From the NCBI RefSeq assembly GCF_024298865.1, contig NZ_CP101161.1:3431227-3495226 (forward strand): DNA of 64,000 nt. The letters run 5' to 3'. Under the pieces are notes generated by a model that saw nothing but the letters and a program-made list of their open reading frames with translations, was not told the DNA's origin and made no database searches. Made by a program: the position numbers and the translations under genes. This document shows, one piece after another, positions 25,670-36,075 of this stretch (position 1 is its first letter; each line of letters opens with the position of its first letter). Origin of the DNA: Halorarius halobius. Its GTDB lineage: Archaea; Halobacteriota; Halobacteria; Halobacteriales; Haloarculaceae.

Positions 25670-25831
25670 ATGGACAAGCGTACGCTCGCGTACAATCTCC
25701 TCATCGGTGCGGTCCTGCTCGTCGCGGTCGCGCACACCGCCATCGCGTTCGTCTTCTCGACCGGGCTCGCGGACGTGGGCGCGCTCGTCATCGCCGTCGG
25801 ACTGGTGGGGCTGGCGCTGGTGAACCTCTGA
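25670..25831 (+). CDS. Small two-helix membrane protein
   Basis: A 53-residue protein (MDKRTLAYNLLIGAVLLVAV start) with two hydrophobic helices separated by a short polar turn (FSTGLADVG). The family is unknown; tiny haloarchaeal membrane proteins of this shape are common. An in-frame ATG nine bases earlier (25661) is an alternative start. It is divergent from the DRG GTPase and 47 bp ahead of the next small gene. Confidence 0.6.
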   Translation: MDKRTLAYNLLIGAVLLVAVAHTAIAFVFSTGLADVGALVIAVGLVGLALVNL

Positions 25832-25878
25832 GCCGGATTCAATAACTTCTTGTCACGATACCCGTAACGCTCGCGTGA

Positions 25879-26079
25879 ATGCCGGACCCCTCGCGGCTTC
25901 GGGACAGCACACAGATCGTCCTCCCGCGGGAGGACTTGGGGGAACTCCGCGAGGACGCGGAATCGGAGTTCACCGTCACCGTCGTCGAGGAGGGCGAGTA
26001 CGTCCGGTTCATCGCCAGCCCGGTCGTCATCAAGGAGCTCGGCGAGTTCCTCGCCCGTCACGGCGTCAGCGTCCCCTGA
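25879..26079 (+). CDS. Small conserved hypothetical upstream of L11
   Basis: A 66-residue acidic soluble protein (MPDPSRLRDSTQIVLPREDL through VVIKELGEFLARHGVSVP). The alternating beta strands and terminal helix suggest a compact domain, but I cannot name it. It sits 45 bp upstream of the L11 gene, whose own TATA-like CCTTAAAC (26093-26099) lies in the gap, so the two genes are probably transcribed separately. Confidence 0.65.
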   Translation: MPDPSRLRDSTQIVLPREDLGELREDAESEFTVTVVEEGEYVRFIASPVVIKELGEFLARHGVSVP

Positions 26080-26124
26080 GGGCGAAAAACAATCCTTAAA
26101 CGCCCGCGCCGAATGGAATCGGGT

Positions 26125-26613
26125 ATGGCTGGAACCATCGAAGTGCTCGTCCCCGGCGGGCAGGCCAACCCCGGGCCGCCGCTCGGTCCGGAGCTGGGCC
26201 CGACTCCCGTGGACGTGCAGGCTGTCGTCCAGGAGATAAACGACCAGACCGAAGCGTTCGACGGCACCGAGGTCCCCGTCACCGTCACCTACGAGGACGA
26301 CGGCTCGTTCGAGATCGACGTCGGCGTCCCGCCGACGGCCGCGCTCATCAAGGACGAACTCGGCTTCGAGACCGGCTCCGGCGAGCCCCAGGAGGACTTT
26401 GTCGCGGACATGTCCGTCGACCAGCTGAAAACCGTCGCGGAGCAGAAGCTCCCCGACCTGCTGGCGTACGACACGAAGGGCGCCGCCAAGGAGGTCGCCG
26501 GCACCTGCGTCTCGCTGGGCGTCACCATCGAGGGCGAGGACGCACGCACGTTCAAACAGCGCCTCGAGGACGGCGAGTACGACGACACCTTCGCCGAGGA
26601 AGCCGCCGCGTAA
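26125..26613 (+). CDS. rpl11: Large ribosomal subunit protein L11
   Basis: A 162-residue protein of the ribosomal stalk base, binding 23S rRNA in the GTPase-associated centre. The N-terminal domain includes the Pro-rich loop GGQANPGPPLGPELGP and the C-terminal rRNA-binding domain contains TKGAAKEVAGTCVSLGVTI. The start MAGTIEVLVPGG at 26125 is the family start; an ATG 12 bases earlier is not used in homologues I recall. The acidic tail (DTFAEEAAA) is typical of haloarchaea. A short or absent leader is expected from the nearby TATA-like box. Confidence 0.96.
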   Translation: MAGTIEVLVPGGQANPGPPLGPELGPTPVDVQAVVQEINDQTEAFDGTEVPVTVTYEDDGSFEIDVGVPPTAALIKDELGFETGSGEPQEDFVADMSVDQLKTVAEQKLPDLLAYDTKGAAKEVAGTCVSLGVTIEGEDARTFKQRLEDGEYDDTFAEEAAA

Positions 26614-26870
26614 CGTCGGGATTCTCCCTCGTTCTCCTCGCCCGGTAGCGGTCGGTTCGTCGAACGCGTCGCAGTCGACCACTCGCCTCCCGGGTCCCTT
26701 CGCTCCCTGCTCGGTATCGGTGGTCGCTCCCCGCTCGGGTATCGACGGCCTCGGTACACTCGACCTCCCTGCTCACGGCTTCCGTCGGTCGCCGTTCGCT
26801 ACGGCGTGGTCTCGCTCGCGCCGACCACGCATTCGACGCGCTTAAGTGCGTCATCGTCGTCGCTCAACAC
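26614..26870. other. Intergenic region between L11 and the L1 operon
   Basis: About 260 bp with no gene-like frame. It ends in a TATA-like CTTAAG at 26841-26846, which would place the L1-operon start near 26870. The 26640-26830 part is a CG/TC-rich stretch with partial internal repetition (CGGTATCG, CGGGTATCG) to which I assign no function. Confidence 0.5.
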
Positions 26871-26930
26871 GAGACAGGCGTAGCCTGTTTCACACCGTAG
26901 TAGCCCCGTGTGGCTGCGACTACGGAGGTG
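26871..26930 (+). promoter_or_regulatory. L1-operon leader with L1-type binding hairpin
   Basis: The leader holds two hairpins. The first is GAGACAGGC-GTA-GCCTGTTTC (26871-26891). The second has an outer stem CCGTAGT (26895-26901) with ACTACGG (26919-26925), an inner stem AGCC/GGCT, loop CCGTGT, and a three-base bulge GCG on the 3' side. An asymmetric internal loop between two stems is the form of the L1 site on 23S rRNA and on archaeal L1 mRNAs. The second hairpin overlaps the GGAGGTG ribosome site, so L1 binding would repress translation. Confidence 0.65.
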
Positions 26931-26934
26931 AAAG

Positions 26935-27573
26935 ATGGCAGATTCAATAGAGGAAGCAGTAAATCGCGCACTCGACGAGGCCCCCGAGCGGAACTTCCGC
27001 GAGACGGTGGACCTCGCTATCAACCTGCGCGATCTCGACTTAGACGACCCCAACAACCGCGTGGACGAGTCCATCGTCCTGCCGCGGGGAACGGGTCAGG
27101 AGACTCGCATCGTCGTGTTCGCGGAGGGCGAGACCGCCCTTCGGGCCGAGGAAGTGGCCGACCAGGTGATGGACGGCGACGACCTCGAGGACCTCGGTGA
27201 CGACACCGACGCCGCCAAGGACCTCGCCGACGAGACCGACTTCTTCGTCGCCGAGGCGAGCATGATGCAGGACATCGGCCGCTATCTCGGGACCGTGCTC
27301 GGTCCCCGAGGGAAGATGCCGACGCCGCTCCAGCCCGACGACGACGTCGTCGAGACTATCGAGCGGATGAAAAACACCGTGCAGGTGCGCTCGGGCGACC
27401 GGCGCACGTTCCACACGCGCGTCGGCGCCGAGGACATGACCGCAGCGGACATCTCGGACAACATCGACGTCATCGTGCGCCGTCTGGAGGGCGCCCTGGA
27501 GAAGGGCCCCCAGAACATCGACGGCATCTACGTGAAGACGACGATGGGTCCCGCCGAGGAGGTGCCCGTCTGA
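26935..27573 (+). CDS. rpl1: Large ribosomal subunit protein L1
   Basis: A 212-residue protein of the mobile L1 stalk, binding 23S rRNA and assisting E-site tRNA release. It begins [20 protein letters not shown], with the two-domain L1 fold interrupted after about residue 65 by the insertion domain ([20 protein letters not shown], then [20 protein letters not shown]). In archaea L1 also represses its own operon through the leader mRNA, and the structured leader here fits that. A strong GGAGG precedes the ATG. It overlaps L10 by one base (TGATG). Confidence 0.96.
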   Translation: MADSIEEAVNRALDEAPERNFRETVDLAINLRDLDLDDPNNRVDESIVLPRGTGQETRIVVFAEGETALRAEEVADQVMDGDDLEDLGDDTDAAKDLADETDFFVAEASMMQDIGRYLGTVLGPRGKMPTPLQPDDDVVETIERMKNTVQVRSGDRRTFHTRVGAEDMTAADISDNIDVIVRRLEGALEKGPQNIDGIYVKTTMGPAEEVPV

Positions 27574-28643
27574 TGAGCGCCGAATCCGAGCGCAAGACGG
27601 AAGCCATCCCCGAGTGGAAGCGCGAGGAGGTCGACGACCTCGTCGACATGCTCGAGTCCTACGAGTCGGTCGGCGTCGTCGACATCGCAGGCATCCCCTC
27701 GCGTCAGCTCCAGGACATGCGCCGGGAGCTGTACGGCACCGCACAGCTCCGCGTCTCGCGGAACACGCTGGCGGTCCGTGCCCTCGAAGAGGTCGACGAG
27801 GGGCTCGAGGAGCTGACCGAGCACGTCAGCGGCCAGGTCGGGCTCATCGGGACGAACGACAACCCGTTCGGCCTGTACAAACAGCTCGAGGCGTCGAAGA
27901 CGCCCGCGCCCATCAACGCTGGCGAAGTCGCCCCGAACGACATCGTCATCCCCGAGGGTGACACCGGCATCGACCCCGGTCCGTTCGTCGGCGAACTCCA
28001 GCAGGTGGGCGCGGAGGCCCGCATCATGGAGGGCTCGATCAAGGTCACGGCCGACTCCAAGGTGCTGGAGGCGGGCGAGGAAGTCTCCGACGAACTCGCC
28101 AACGTCCTCAGCGAACTCGGCATCGAGCCGAAGGAGGTCGGCCTCGACCTGCGTGGCGTGGTCTCCGACGGCGTCGTGTTCGCGCCCGAGGAGCTCGCCA
28201 TCGACGTCGACGAGTACCGCCGCGACATCGAGACGGCGGCGGCGCGCGGCCGCAACCTCTCGCTCAACGCCGACTACCCGACGGCCCAGACGGTGGGCGC
28301 GATGCTCGCCAAGGCGTCGGGCGAGGCGAAGAGCCTCGGCATCCACGCGGCCATCGAGTCGCCGGACATCGCCGACGACCTCGTGTCGAAGGCGGACGCC
28401 CAGATGCGGGCGCTCGCGGCGGCCATCGACGACGAGGAGGCGCTTCCCGAGGAGCTCCGCGGCGTCGAGACCGAGGCTTCGACCACCGAGGCCGACGAGG
28501 CCGACGAGGCCGAGACGGGCGACGACGGCGAGTCCACGGACGCCGAGGACGACGAACAGGGCGACGACCAACCTGCCGAGGCTGACGCCGATGCCGACGA
28601 CGACGACGGCGACGGCGACGCGCTCGGCGAGATGTTCGGGTGA
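27573..28643 (+). CDS. rpl10: Large ribosomal subunit protein L10 (P0)
   Basis: A 356-residue stalk base protein holding the L12 dimers. The globular rRNA-binding part (1-110) includes [16 protein letters not shown]. The archaeal/eukaryotic P0 insertion domain and C-terminal helices that bind L12 follow. The last 70 residues are an extreme acidic low-complexity tail ending [10 protein letters not shown], and the same terminal motif (LGELFG) occurs at the end of L12, as expected for elongation-factor-binding tails. The start codon overlaps the L1 stop, indicating translational coupling. Confidence 0.96.
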   Translation: MSAESERKTEAIPEWKREEVDDLVDMLESYESVGVVDIAGIPSRQLQDMRRELYGTAQLRVSRNTLAVRALEEVDEGLEELTEHVSGQVGLIGTNDNPFGLYKQLEASKTPAPINAGEVAPNDIVIPEGDTGIDPGPFVGELQQVGAEARIMEGSIKVTADSKVLEAGEEVSDELANVLSELGIEPKEVGLDLRGVVSDGVVFAPEELAIDVDEYRRDIETAAARGRNLSLNADYPTAQTVGAMLAKASGEAKSLGIHAAIESPDIADDLVSKADAQMRALAAAIDDEEALPEELRGVETEASTTEADEADEAETGDDGESTDAEDDEQGDDQPAEADADADDDDGDGDALGEMFG

Positions 28644-28649
28644 TTACCC

Positions 28650-29003
28650 ATGGAATACGTTTACGCAGCACTCATCCTCAACGAGACCGGCGAAGAGATC
28701 AACGAAGACAACCTGACGTCCGTGCTGGAGTCCGCGGGCGCCGACGTCGAGGAGTCGCGCGTCAAGGCGCTCGTCGCGGCCCTCGAAGACGTCGACATCG
28801 AGGAGGCCGTCGACCAGGCCGCGGCCGTCCCCGCGGGCGGTGCCTCCGGCGGCGCGGCCGCCGGCGGTGCCAGCGAGGAGGCCGCCGACGAAGGCGGCGA
28901 CGAGACTGAAGACGAGGCCGAGGAAGAGGCCGAAGCCGAAGAGGAAGGCGACGACGAAGACGAGGGCGACGGCGGCGAAGGCCTCGGCGAGCTGTTCGGC
29001 TGA
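28650..29003 (+). CDS. rpl12: Large ribosomal subunit protein L12 (P1-like)
   Basis: A 117-residue stalk protein. The N-terminal dimerisation and L10-binding helices ([20 protein letters not shown]) span about 1-60. An Ala/Gly hinge ([17 protein letters not shown]) follows, then an acidic Glu/Asp tail ending GEGLGELFG, which recruits translation factors. Six bases separate it from L10. A T-run 20 bp downstream probably ends the L1-L10-L12 transcript. Confidence 0.96.
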   Translation: MEYVYAALILNETGEEINEDNLTSVLESAGADVEESRVKALVAALEDVDIEEAVDQAAAVPAGGASGGAAAGGASEEAADEGGDETEDEAEEEAEAEEEGDDEDEGDGGEGLGELFG

Positions 29004-29020
29004 GTTCGATCACCGATTCT

Positions 29021-29032
29021 CCGTATTTTTCA
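29021..29032 (+). terminator. T-rich terminator after L12
   Basis: The sequence CCGTATTTTTCA (29021-29032), with five consecutive T, stands out in this GC-rich context 18 bp after the L12 stop. Archaeal terminators are typically such T-runs without an obligatory hairpin. Confidence 0.55.
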
Positions 29033-29120
29033 CCGCTCGACAGCGGCGCGTCACGCCACGCTGTGACGGCGGGGCGTGCCGTCGCGTAGCTTCAAGTAGC
29101 GAGCCGCGGCCACCGGCCCC

Positions 29121-30353
29121 GTGGCCGTCGGTCCCCACGTCGCGCTCGGCGTCGATGCCACAGCCGCGGCGCTGGCGTTCGTCCTCGGGGGTGTCGCGCT
29201 CGGCACCCTGAGCGGCCTCGTCCCCGGTCTCCACGCCAACAACGTGGCGCTCCTGCTGGCGAGCGTCGCGCCCGCGGTGCCCGGACCGCCACGGTTCGTC
29301 GCCGCGGCGATGCTCGCGGCCGGCGTCGTCCACACGTTCCTCGATGCGGTGCCGATGCTCGCACTGGGCGTGCCCGACCCCGCGATGGCCGCCAGCGCCC
29401 TCCCCGGCCACCGCCTCGTCCTCCAGGGACGCGGCCGCGAGGCCGTCCGACTCTCGGCGCTCGGGTCGGGGCTGGCCGTCGCCTTCGCCGTCCCCCTCGC
29501 GGTCCCGGTGACGCGGCTGATGACCGCCGTCTACCCGGTCGTCGCCGCCCACCTCCCGGTCGTGCTCACCGGCGTGGCCGCCCTGCTTGTCGTCACCGAG
29601 TCCGGGCCGGCGGCGATGGTCGGCGGCGTCGGCTGTCTGCTCGCCAGCGCGGCACTGGGGCTGGTCACGCTGGACCTCGACCCCGCGGCCCCGCTCGATG
29701 CCGGCGGGATGCTCGCGCCGCTGTTCGCCGGCCTGTTCGGCGCGCCCGTCCTCGTGGAGGCGATGACCGGCGGTGGCGTCCCGCCCCAGGACGACGCGAC
29801 GGTCGCGCTCCCGGCACGCGAGGTTGGCGGCGTCGCGGCCGTCGGCACCGGTGCGGGCGCGCTCGTCGGGTACCTGCCCGGTGTCTCGAGCGCCGTCGCC
29901 GCGACGACGGCCCTGCTCGCGGTGCCCGGCCGGGTCGAGGAACGGGGGTTTCTCGTCTGCGTCTCGGGCGTCAACACGTCGAACGCCATCTTCGCGCTGT
30001 TCGCGCTCGCGGCGCTGGGCCAGCCACGGACCGGCGTTCTGGTCGCGGTCGACCGGACGGGGGCGGGCGTCCACCTCCCGCTGTTCCTGGCGACCGCGGG
30101 CGTCGCCGCCTGCGCGGGGTTCCTGCTCGTGCTCACCGTCGGCGACCGGTATCTCGCCACCGTCGGCCGGTGTGACTACCGGCGGCTCTCGGTCGCGGTG
30201 CTGGGTCTGCTCGCCGTCGTCGCGTTCCTCTTTGCCGGCGTCGTGGGGGTGGCCGTGTTCCTCGCCGCCGGCCTGCTGGGGCTCGTTCCCGGGCGACTCG
30301 GCACGCGGCGCGTTCACCTGATGGGCGTGCTGATGGGGCCCCTGGCGCTATAG
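29121..30353 (+). CDS. TctA-like (DUF112) permease
   Basis: A 410-residue membrane protein resembling the large permease of tripartite tricarboxylate transporters. The opening GVALGTLSGLVPGLHANNVALL is the family's conserved Gly-rich loop, repeated in the second half as GALVGYLPGVSSAVAATTAL. That internal duplication is characteristic of the fold. About ten membrane segments are visible. The usual periplasmic binding protein and small TctB partner are not adjacent, so the substrate and coupling are unknown. The start is GTG (29121). The stop interlocks with that of the convergent corA gene. Confidence 0.75.
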   Translation: MAVGPHVALGVDATAAALAFVLGGVALGTLSGLVPGLHANNVALLLASVAPAVPGPPRFVAAAMLAAGVVHTFLDAVPMLALGVPDPAMAASALPGHRLVLQGRGREAVRLSALGSGLAVAFAVPLAVPVTRLMTAVYPVVAAHLPVVLTGVAALLVVTESGPAAMVGGVGCLLASAALGLVTLDLDPAAPLDAGGMLAPLFAGLFGAPVLVEAMTGGGVPPQDDATVALPAREVGGVAAVGTGAGALVGYLPGVSSAVAATTALLAVPGRVEERGFLVCVSGVNTSNAIFALFALAALGQPRTGVLVAVDRTGAGVHLPLFLATAGVAACAGFLLVLTVGDRYLATVGRCDYRRLSVAVLGLLAVVAFLFAGVVGVAVFLAAGLLGLVPGRLGTRRVHLMGVLMGPLAL

Positions 30354-31316
30354 ATACCTCTGCTCGCGGAAGTACGCCGCGAGGACGACCGCGACCAGTG
30401 CCATCCCCAGGACGGTAGCGTGGTACGCGTACGGCCAGTCGAGTTCGGGCATCGCCGCGAAGTTCATCCCGAAGAGGCCGGCGACGAACGTGAGCGGGAG
30501 GAACACGACCGCGATGACCGTCAGCCGCTTCATCACCTCGTTGGTCGACTGCGAGAGCGTGTTCAGGTAGATATCTCGGGCGCCGCTGGTCAGGTCACGA
30601 TACGTCTCCGTCAGGTCGACCACCTGCACGAGGTGGTCGTACACGTCACGGAAGTACTTCTCCGTCGCCTCCCGGACCTGCTCGGGGTCGCCCCGCGCGA
30701 GCACGCCGACGGCCTCGCGGGCCGGCCAGACGACTTTCCGGAACGACAGCAGGTCCCGCCGGACGGCGTTGATGCGCTCGAGCGTCTCGATGTCGGTCGA
30801 CACCAGCACCTCCTCCTCTATCTCCTCGATGGCGGCTTCGATGCGGTCCAGCACGTCGAAGTAGCCGTCGACTATCACGTCGACGACCCGGTAGGCGGTG
30901 AAGTCCGGGCCGCGCTGGAGCAGGCGCTCGTCCCCGCGGGAGACGGCGTCCCGCACGCGGTCGACGGCCGGAAGCGACGCCTGCGAGAGCGTCACCACCC
31001 AGTCGTCGCCGACGAACACGCCGACCGGGCGCTCGCGCACCTCCTCGTCGAACGGGCGGTCCCCCCGCGTGAGGTCGGCGGCCTTCAGCAGGGTGAACGT
31101 GTAAGCGGGGAACTCCTCGGTCTTCGCGCGGACGGTCCCGCGGACGTCCTCGACGGCGAGCCGATGGATGCCGAACGCGTCGGCTACCTTATCCAGTTCA
31201 TCGCGGCTGGCGTCGTGGGCCCGCACCCACGTCGTCCCGCGTGCGGCCTTCGCGGCCGCGAGGTCGTCGTACTCGACGACGCCCGTCTCGCCGGAGTAGA
31301 CGACGGCGTCTATCAC
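30348..31316 (-). CDS. corA: CorA-type magnesium/cobalt channel
   Basis: A 322-residue divalent-cation channel. A cytoplasmic alpha/beta domain and long helices (1-260) precede two C-terminal transmembrane helices. The signature GLFGMNFAAMPELDWPY contains the GMN selectivity motif (about residues 283-285), and a basic C terminus (FREQRYL) follows TM2. Length and order match CorA. The start codon is GTG at 31314-31316, overlapping the stop of a small upstream membrane gene by three bases, which suggests translational coupling. Confidence 0.92.
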   Translation of the reverse strand: MIDAVVYSGETGVVEYDDLAAAKAARGTTWVRAHDASRDELDKVADAFGIHRLAVEDVRGTVRAKTEEFPAYTFTLLKAADLTRGDRPFDEEVRERPVGVFVGDDWVVTLSQASLPAVDRVRDAVSRGDERLLQRGPDFTAYRVVDVIVDGYFDVLDRIEAAIEEIEEEVLVSTDIETLERINAVRRDLLSFRKVVWPAREAVGVLARGDPEQVREATEKYFRDVYDHLVQVVDLTETYRDLTSGARDIYLNTLSQSTNEVMKRLTVIAVVFLPLTFVAGLFGMNFAAMPELDWPYAYHATVLGMALVAVVLAAYFREQRYL

Positions 31317-31477
31317 GGCGACCCCTCCGCGGCGAGCCCGACGAGCAGGAGCGCCGTGCCGACCATCAGCCCCGTGAGCGTGACCGCGCGACCGGGGTAG
31401 GCGGCGACCTGTCCGAGCACGTAGCCGACGAGCGCCAGGCCGGTGCAGACCACACCGGCGAGCGCAACCGGGTGCAT
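31313..31477 (-). CDS. Small membrane protein upstream of corA
   Basis: A 54-residue protein (MHPVALAGVVCTGLALVGYV start) with two hydrophobic helices and a short polar loop (LGQVAAYPGRAV). Its TGA overlaps the GTG start of corA, so it is the first gene of a two-gene operon. It may be an accessory subunit of the channel or an unrelated small haloarchaeal membrane protein; I know no named family. Confidence 0.65.
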   Translation of the reverse strand: MHPVALAGVVCTGLALVGYVLGQVAAYPGRAVTLTGLMVGTALLLVGLAAEGSP

Positions 31478-31518
31478 ACCCCGGGTCGCGGTCGCGGATA
31501 GAAAAGCGTTGCCGCGGG

Positions 31519-32175
31519 TTACTCGGGGGCCGGCGCGGGATGCTCGAGGCCGCCGAGCATCGTGTTGACCCGCCCCTGCTCGTCGATCTGGGTCGGGTGG
31601 ACCGCGACGGCGATGACGTAGTCGCCCTCGTGTTTGACCTTCGTGATGTGGACGAACACCTCGACCTCCTGGCCGCCCTGTAGCGTTGCGTCCGCGCGGA
31701 ACTTCGACACGGTGGCCTCGCTCGACAGCACCGTCTGCGTCCGGTTGGACTCGAAGCGGACGTTCTCGAGCGACTGGTACTGCTGTTGGAGCCGCAAGAC
31801 GAGTTCGCGGTTGTTCAGGTTGCTGACCGGGTTCAGCGTCTGACCCGCCACCTCGACCTGCGGCGTGGCGAACGCGGTGAACTGCGCGACCCGCTGGTCG
31901 CCGAACAGCGGCCGGTCGACCGAACGGCCGTACTCGGCGTACTGGTTGGTCGCCGTCACCGTCCGCTCCTGCCCGGCGACGGAGAACGTCCGGTTGATGG
32001 TGTTCGCCTCCCGACGGAGCTGGTCGTACCCCGCCTCCTGGGTGGCCGAATCCGACACAGCCACCGGCTCGGCGTCGAAGGACAGCTCCTCGCTGCCGGT
32101 GATGAAGCCGATGCATCCGCTCGTCACCAGCAGTGCGACGAGCCCGAACGCCAGCACTGCACGCCGTCTGCTCAT
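31519..32175 (-). CDS. DUF6517-like lipoprotein
   Basis: A 218-residue exported protein. The N terminus MSRRRAVLAFGLVALLVTSG is followed by CIGF, giving a lipobox with Cys21, and the RRR may direct it to the Tat route common for haloarchaeal lipoproteins. The ectodomain (about 40-218) has segments FDAEPVAVSDSATQEAGY and VEVFVHITKVKHEGDYVIAV, which fit the DUF6517 family as I recall it. Function is unknown. It stands alone between corA and cysS on the same strand. Confidence 0.75.
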   Translation of the reverse strand: MSRRRAVLAFGLVALLVTSGCIGFITGSEELSFDAEPVAVSDSATQEAGYDQLRREANTINRTFSVAGQERTVTATNQYAEYGRSVDRPLFGDQRVAQFTAFATPQVEVAGQTLNPVSNLNNRELVLRLQQQYQSLENVRFESNRTQTVLSSEATVSKFRADATLQGGQEVEVFVHITKVKHEGDYVIAVAVHPTQIDEQGRVNTMLGGLEHPAPAPE

Positions 32176-32252
32176 GAATCGACTCGGCGTACTCGCGGCT
32201 GTGCTATAAGTTCCGTGGCCGAGGACACAATCGGTAGCCGCTCACACACCGA

Positions 32253-33737
<1,485 letters not shown>

Positions 33738-33826
33738 GGGCGTGTGTATCGACGGGGACGATTAGTAAGCGTCGGAATCGCGGCTCACCCCGAACCCACT
33801 TAACCGAGCCGCGAGTCGACGAGTCC

Positions 33827-34648
33827 ATGTCCGACTCCGACCGTCGCGCCACCTCCGCCGCCCGCTCGGCCGGGAAGTCGGTGTACGAGGAGGCGGTCGA
33901 CGTCGTGCTCACAGGCATCGTCGTCATCATCCCCGTCGTCATCACCATCTACATCCTGAACGCGGCGTTCGAACTCATCGTCACCGCGCTCGACCCGGTC
34001 ATCAGACTGCTGGACTGGGCCGGCGCGACGAGTTGGGCCTACGAGGTCGGCTTCATCGACTTCCTCGTCGAGGTAGGGCTGTACACGAACGTCATCGACT
34101 TCCTGACGGAGCTCATCGCGCTCACCCTGCTCGCGACGGTCATCGTGAGCATCGGTCTGCTGGCGCGCCACCGGTACGGCGAGCGGGTCATCGACCTGTT
34201 CGACTACCTCATCGGCTCGCTACCCGCCATCGGCACCATCTACCAGAGCTTCCGCCGGATGGGCGACGTGCTCCTGGAGTCGGGCGTCGAGAACTTCCGG
34301 GAGGTGAAGCTCGTGGAGTTCCCCCGCGAAGGTATCTACGTCATCGGGTTCGTCACGAATCAGGCTCCGATGCCGGTCGAGCAGAGCGCCGAAATCGAGG
34401 GGATGACGACGCTGTTCCTCCCGCTGGCGCCGAACCCGGTGATGGGGGGGTTCCTCACCTACATCCCCGACGACCGCATCCGCGACATCGACATGGCCGT
34501 CGAGGACGCCGTCCGCACCATCGTCACGAGCGGCATCGCCACCGACGAGGACCACGGCGACGACTACCGCCCGCTCTCCCGGGACGAACTCGACCGGCTC
34601 AGGGACATCGGCCCGCTGTCGCGCGAGGAGACGAACGACGACGACTGA
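33827..34648 (+). CDS. DUF502 membrane protein
   Basis: A 273-residue protein with two long transmembrane helices near the N terminus (DVVLTGIVVIIPVVITIYIL and ELIALTLLATVIVSIGLL) followed by a soluble domain with the family features GSLPAIGTIYQSFRRM, GIYVIGFVTNQAP and FLPLAPNPVMGGFLTYIP. These are the conserved DUF502 segments. DUF502 proteins are widespread in bacteria and haloarchaea, with no established molecular role. The ATG at 33827 fits the family start and directly follows a TATA-like TTAACC region, suggesting a leaderless transcript. Confidence 0.85.
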   Translation: MSDSDRRATSAARSAGKSVYEEAVDVVLTGIVVIIPVVITIYILNAAFELIVTALDPVIRLLDWAGATSWAYEVGFIDFLVEVGLYTNVIDFLTELIALTLLATVIVSIGLLARHRYGERVIDLFDYLIGSLPAIGTIYQSFRRMGDVLLESGVENFREVKLVEFPREGIYVIGFVTNQAPMPVEQSAEIEGMTTLFLPLAPNPVMGGFLTYIPDDRIRDIDMAVEDAVRTIVTSGIATDEDHGDDYRPLSRDELDRLRDIGPLSREETNDDD

Positions 34649-34649
34649 C

Positions 34650-35120
34650 TCACGCCCCGAGCGCGTCCTCGACGTGCCGGAGCGCGTCGACGCCCGCCCG
34701 ACGGTCGACGACGACCAGGAGGTAGCCGTCGACCGCGCCCGCCGCGACCACGTCCACTCCCTCGACCGAGAGCCGTGTCACCACCTCGCCGAGGTCCGCG
34801 GCGGTCGCGTCGCCGCGTGCGACCAGCGCCGTGAACTCGCCGCCACCGGGAGCCAGCGAGCGGTCCCCGACGGTCAACAGCGCCTCGTCTGACTGGGCGT
34901 CCCCGAGTCCGCTTTGCATCTCGACGCGGACGCTCCCGGTCCGTTCCTCGGGGTCGGGCAGGTCCGCGGCGTACCGGCGGAGCGCGGCGGCGACGGCCTC
35001 CTCGTCGCCCACGTCGAGGTGGCGGGCGGCGGCGGTGTAGTTGAGCACGCCCGCGCGGAGCGCCTCGTGGAGGAACGGCTCGCGGCGGAGGGCCTCGCGA
35101 GCCTCGCTGGCGACTGTCAT
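34650..35120 (-). CDS. DUF7523-like haloarchaeal regulator-like protein
   Basis: A 156-residue protein. The first 60 residues (MTVASEAREALRREPFLHEA, then LRAGVLNYTAAARHLDVGD) form a helix-rich domain resembling an N-terminal HTH-like module. The second half (about 75-155) has the beta-alpha-beta rhythm of an ACT-type small-molecule domain (FTALVARGDATAADLGEVVT, DVVAAGAVDGYLLVVVDRRA). The family number is from memory. The ATG at 35118-35120 starts this domain structure. One base separates its stop from that of the convergent DUF502 gene. Confidence 0.65.
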   Translation of the reverse strand: MTVASEAREALRREPFLHEALRAGVLNYTAAARHLDVGDEEAVAAALRRYAADLPDPEERTGSVRVEMQSGLGDAQSDEALLTVGDRSLAPGGGEFTALVARGDATAADLGEVVTRLSVEGVDVVAAGAVDGYLLVVVDRRAGVDALRHVEDALGA

Positions 35121-35208
35121 CGATGGACGGACGCGACCCCGCGAGGAAAACCCACCGCTTCGCGCCGTCTCCGACACCCCTAAACCGATTTCGCCCCTCG
35201 ATACGCGT

Positions 35209-36075
35209 ATGCAGGCGCTCGTCATCGTCGCCCACGGGTCACATCTGAACCCGGACTCCTCGACGCCGACGTACGGGCACGCCGACACCATCCGCGAGGC
35301 CGGCGTGTTCGACGAGGTGCGCACCGCGTTCTGGAAGGAGGAGCCCCATTTCAGAGAGGTGCTCCGCACGCTCCGCTCGGAGGAGGTGTACGTCGTCCCG
35401 CTGTTCATCTCCGAGGGCTACTTCACCGAGCAGGTCATCCCCCGTGAACTACGGCTCGACGACTGGGACGTCGACGACTGGGACTCCGACGGCACAAGCG
35501 CCGACTCCGCGACGCTGACGGCGACGGACGTGGGCAAGCGGGTCCACTACTGCGGGCCGGTCGGCACCCACGACGCGATGAGCGACGTCATCGTCCGCCG
35601 CGCGGAGACGGTCACCGGCGACCCCGAGGTGGGCGAGGGGTTCGGTCTCGCGGTCGTCGGTCACGGCACAGAGCGCAACGAGAACAGCGCGAAGGCCATC
35701 CGATACCACACCGAGCGCATCCGCGAGCGCGACCGGTTCGACGAGGTGCGGGCGCTGTACATGGACGAGGAGCCCGAAGTCGACGACGTGACCGACCACT
35801 TCACGACCGACGACATCGTCGTCGTCCCGCTGTTCATCGCGGACGGCTACCACACCCAGGAGGACATCCCCGAAGACATGGGCCTGACCGACGACTACCG
35901 GACGGGGTGGGAGACGCCCGCCGAGGTGGACGGCCACCGAGTCTGGTACGCGGGGGCGGTCGGCACTGAGGAGTTGATGGCCGACGTGGTGCTCGAACGC
36001 GCCCGCGACGCCGGTGCCGAGGTGGGCGACGCCGTCGAACAGGTTCGCGAGCGAACCCGGGTGGCCGGCGACTGA
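35209..36075 (+). CDS. cbiX: CbiX-type sirohydrochlorin chelatase
   Basis: A 288-residue chelatase with two fused CbiX repeats: MQALVIVAHGSHLNPDSSTP and FGLAVVGHGTERNENSAKAI each carry the His of the metal site, and each is followed by VVPLFISEGYF or VVPLFIADGYH with the second catalytic His or its counterpart. It inserts cobalt, or possibly iron or nickel, into sirohydrochlorin for cobamide or haem-type pathways. It overlaps the downstream DR2241-like gene by one base, a pairing common in haloarchaea. Confidence 0.88.
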   Translation: MQALVIVAHGSHLNPDSSTPTYGHADTIREAGVFDEVRTAFWKEEPHFREVLRTLRSEEVYVVPLFISEGYFTEQVIPRELRLDDWDVDDWDSDGTSADSATLTATDVGKRVHYCGPVGTHDAMSDVIVRRAETVTGDPEVGEGFGLAVVGHGTERNENSAKAIRYHTERIRERDRFDEVRALYMDEEPEVDDVTDHFTTDDIVVVPLFIADGYHTQEDIPEDMGLTDDYRTGWETPAEVDGHRVWYAGAVGTEELMADVVLERARDAGAEVGDAVEQVRERTRVAGD

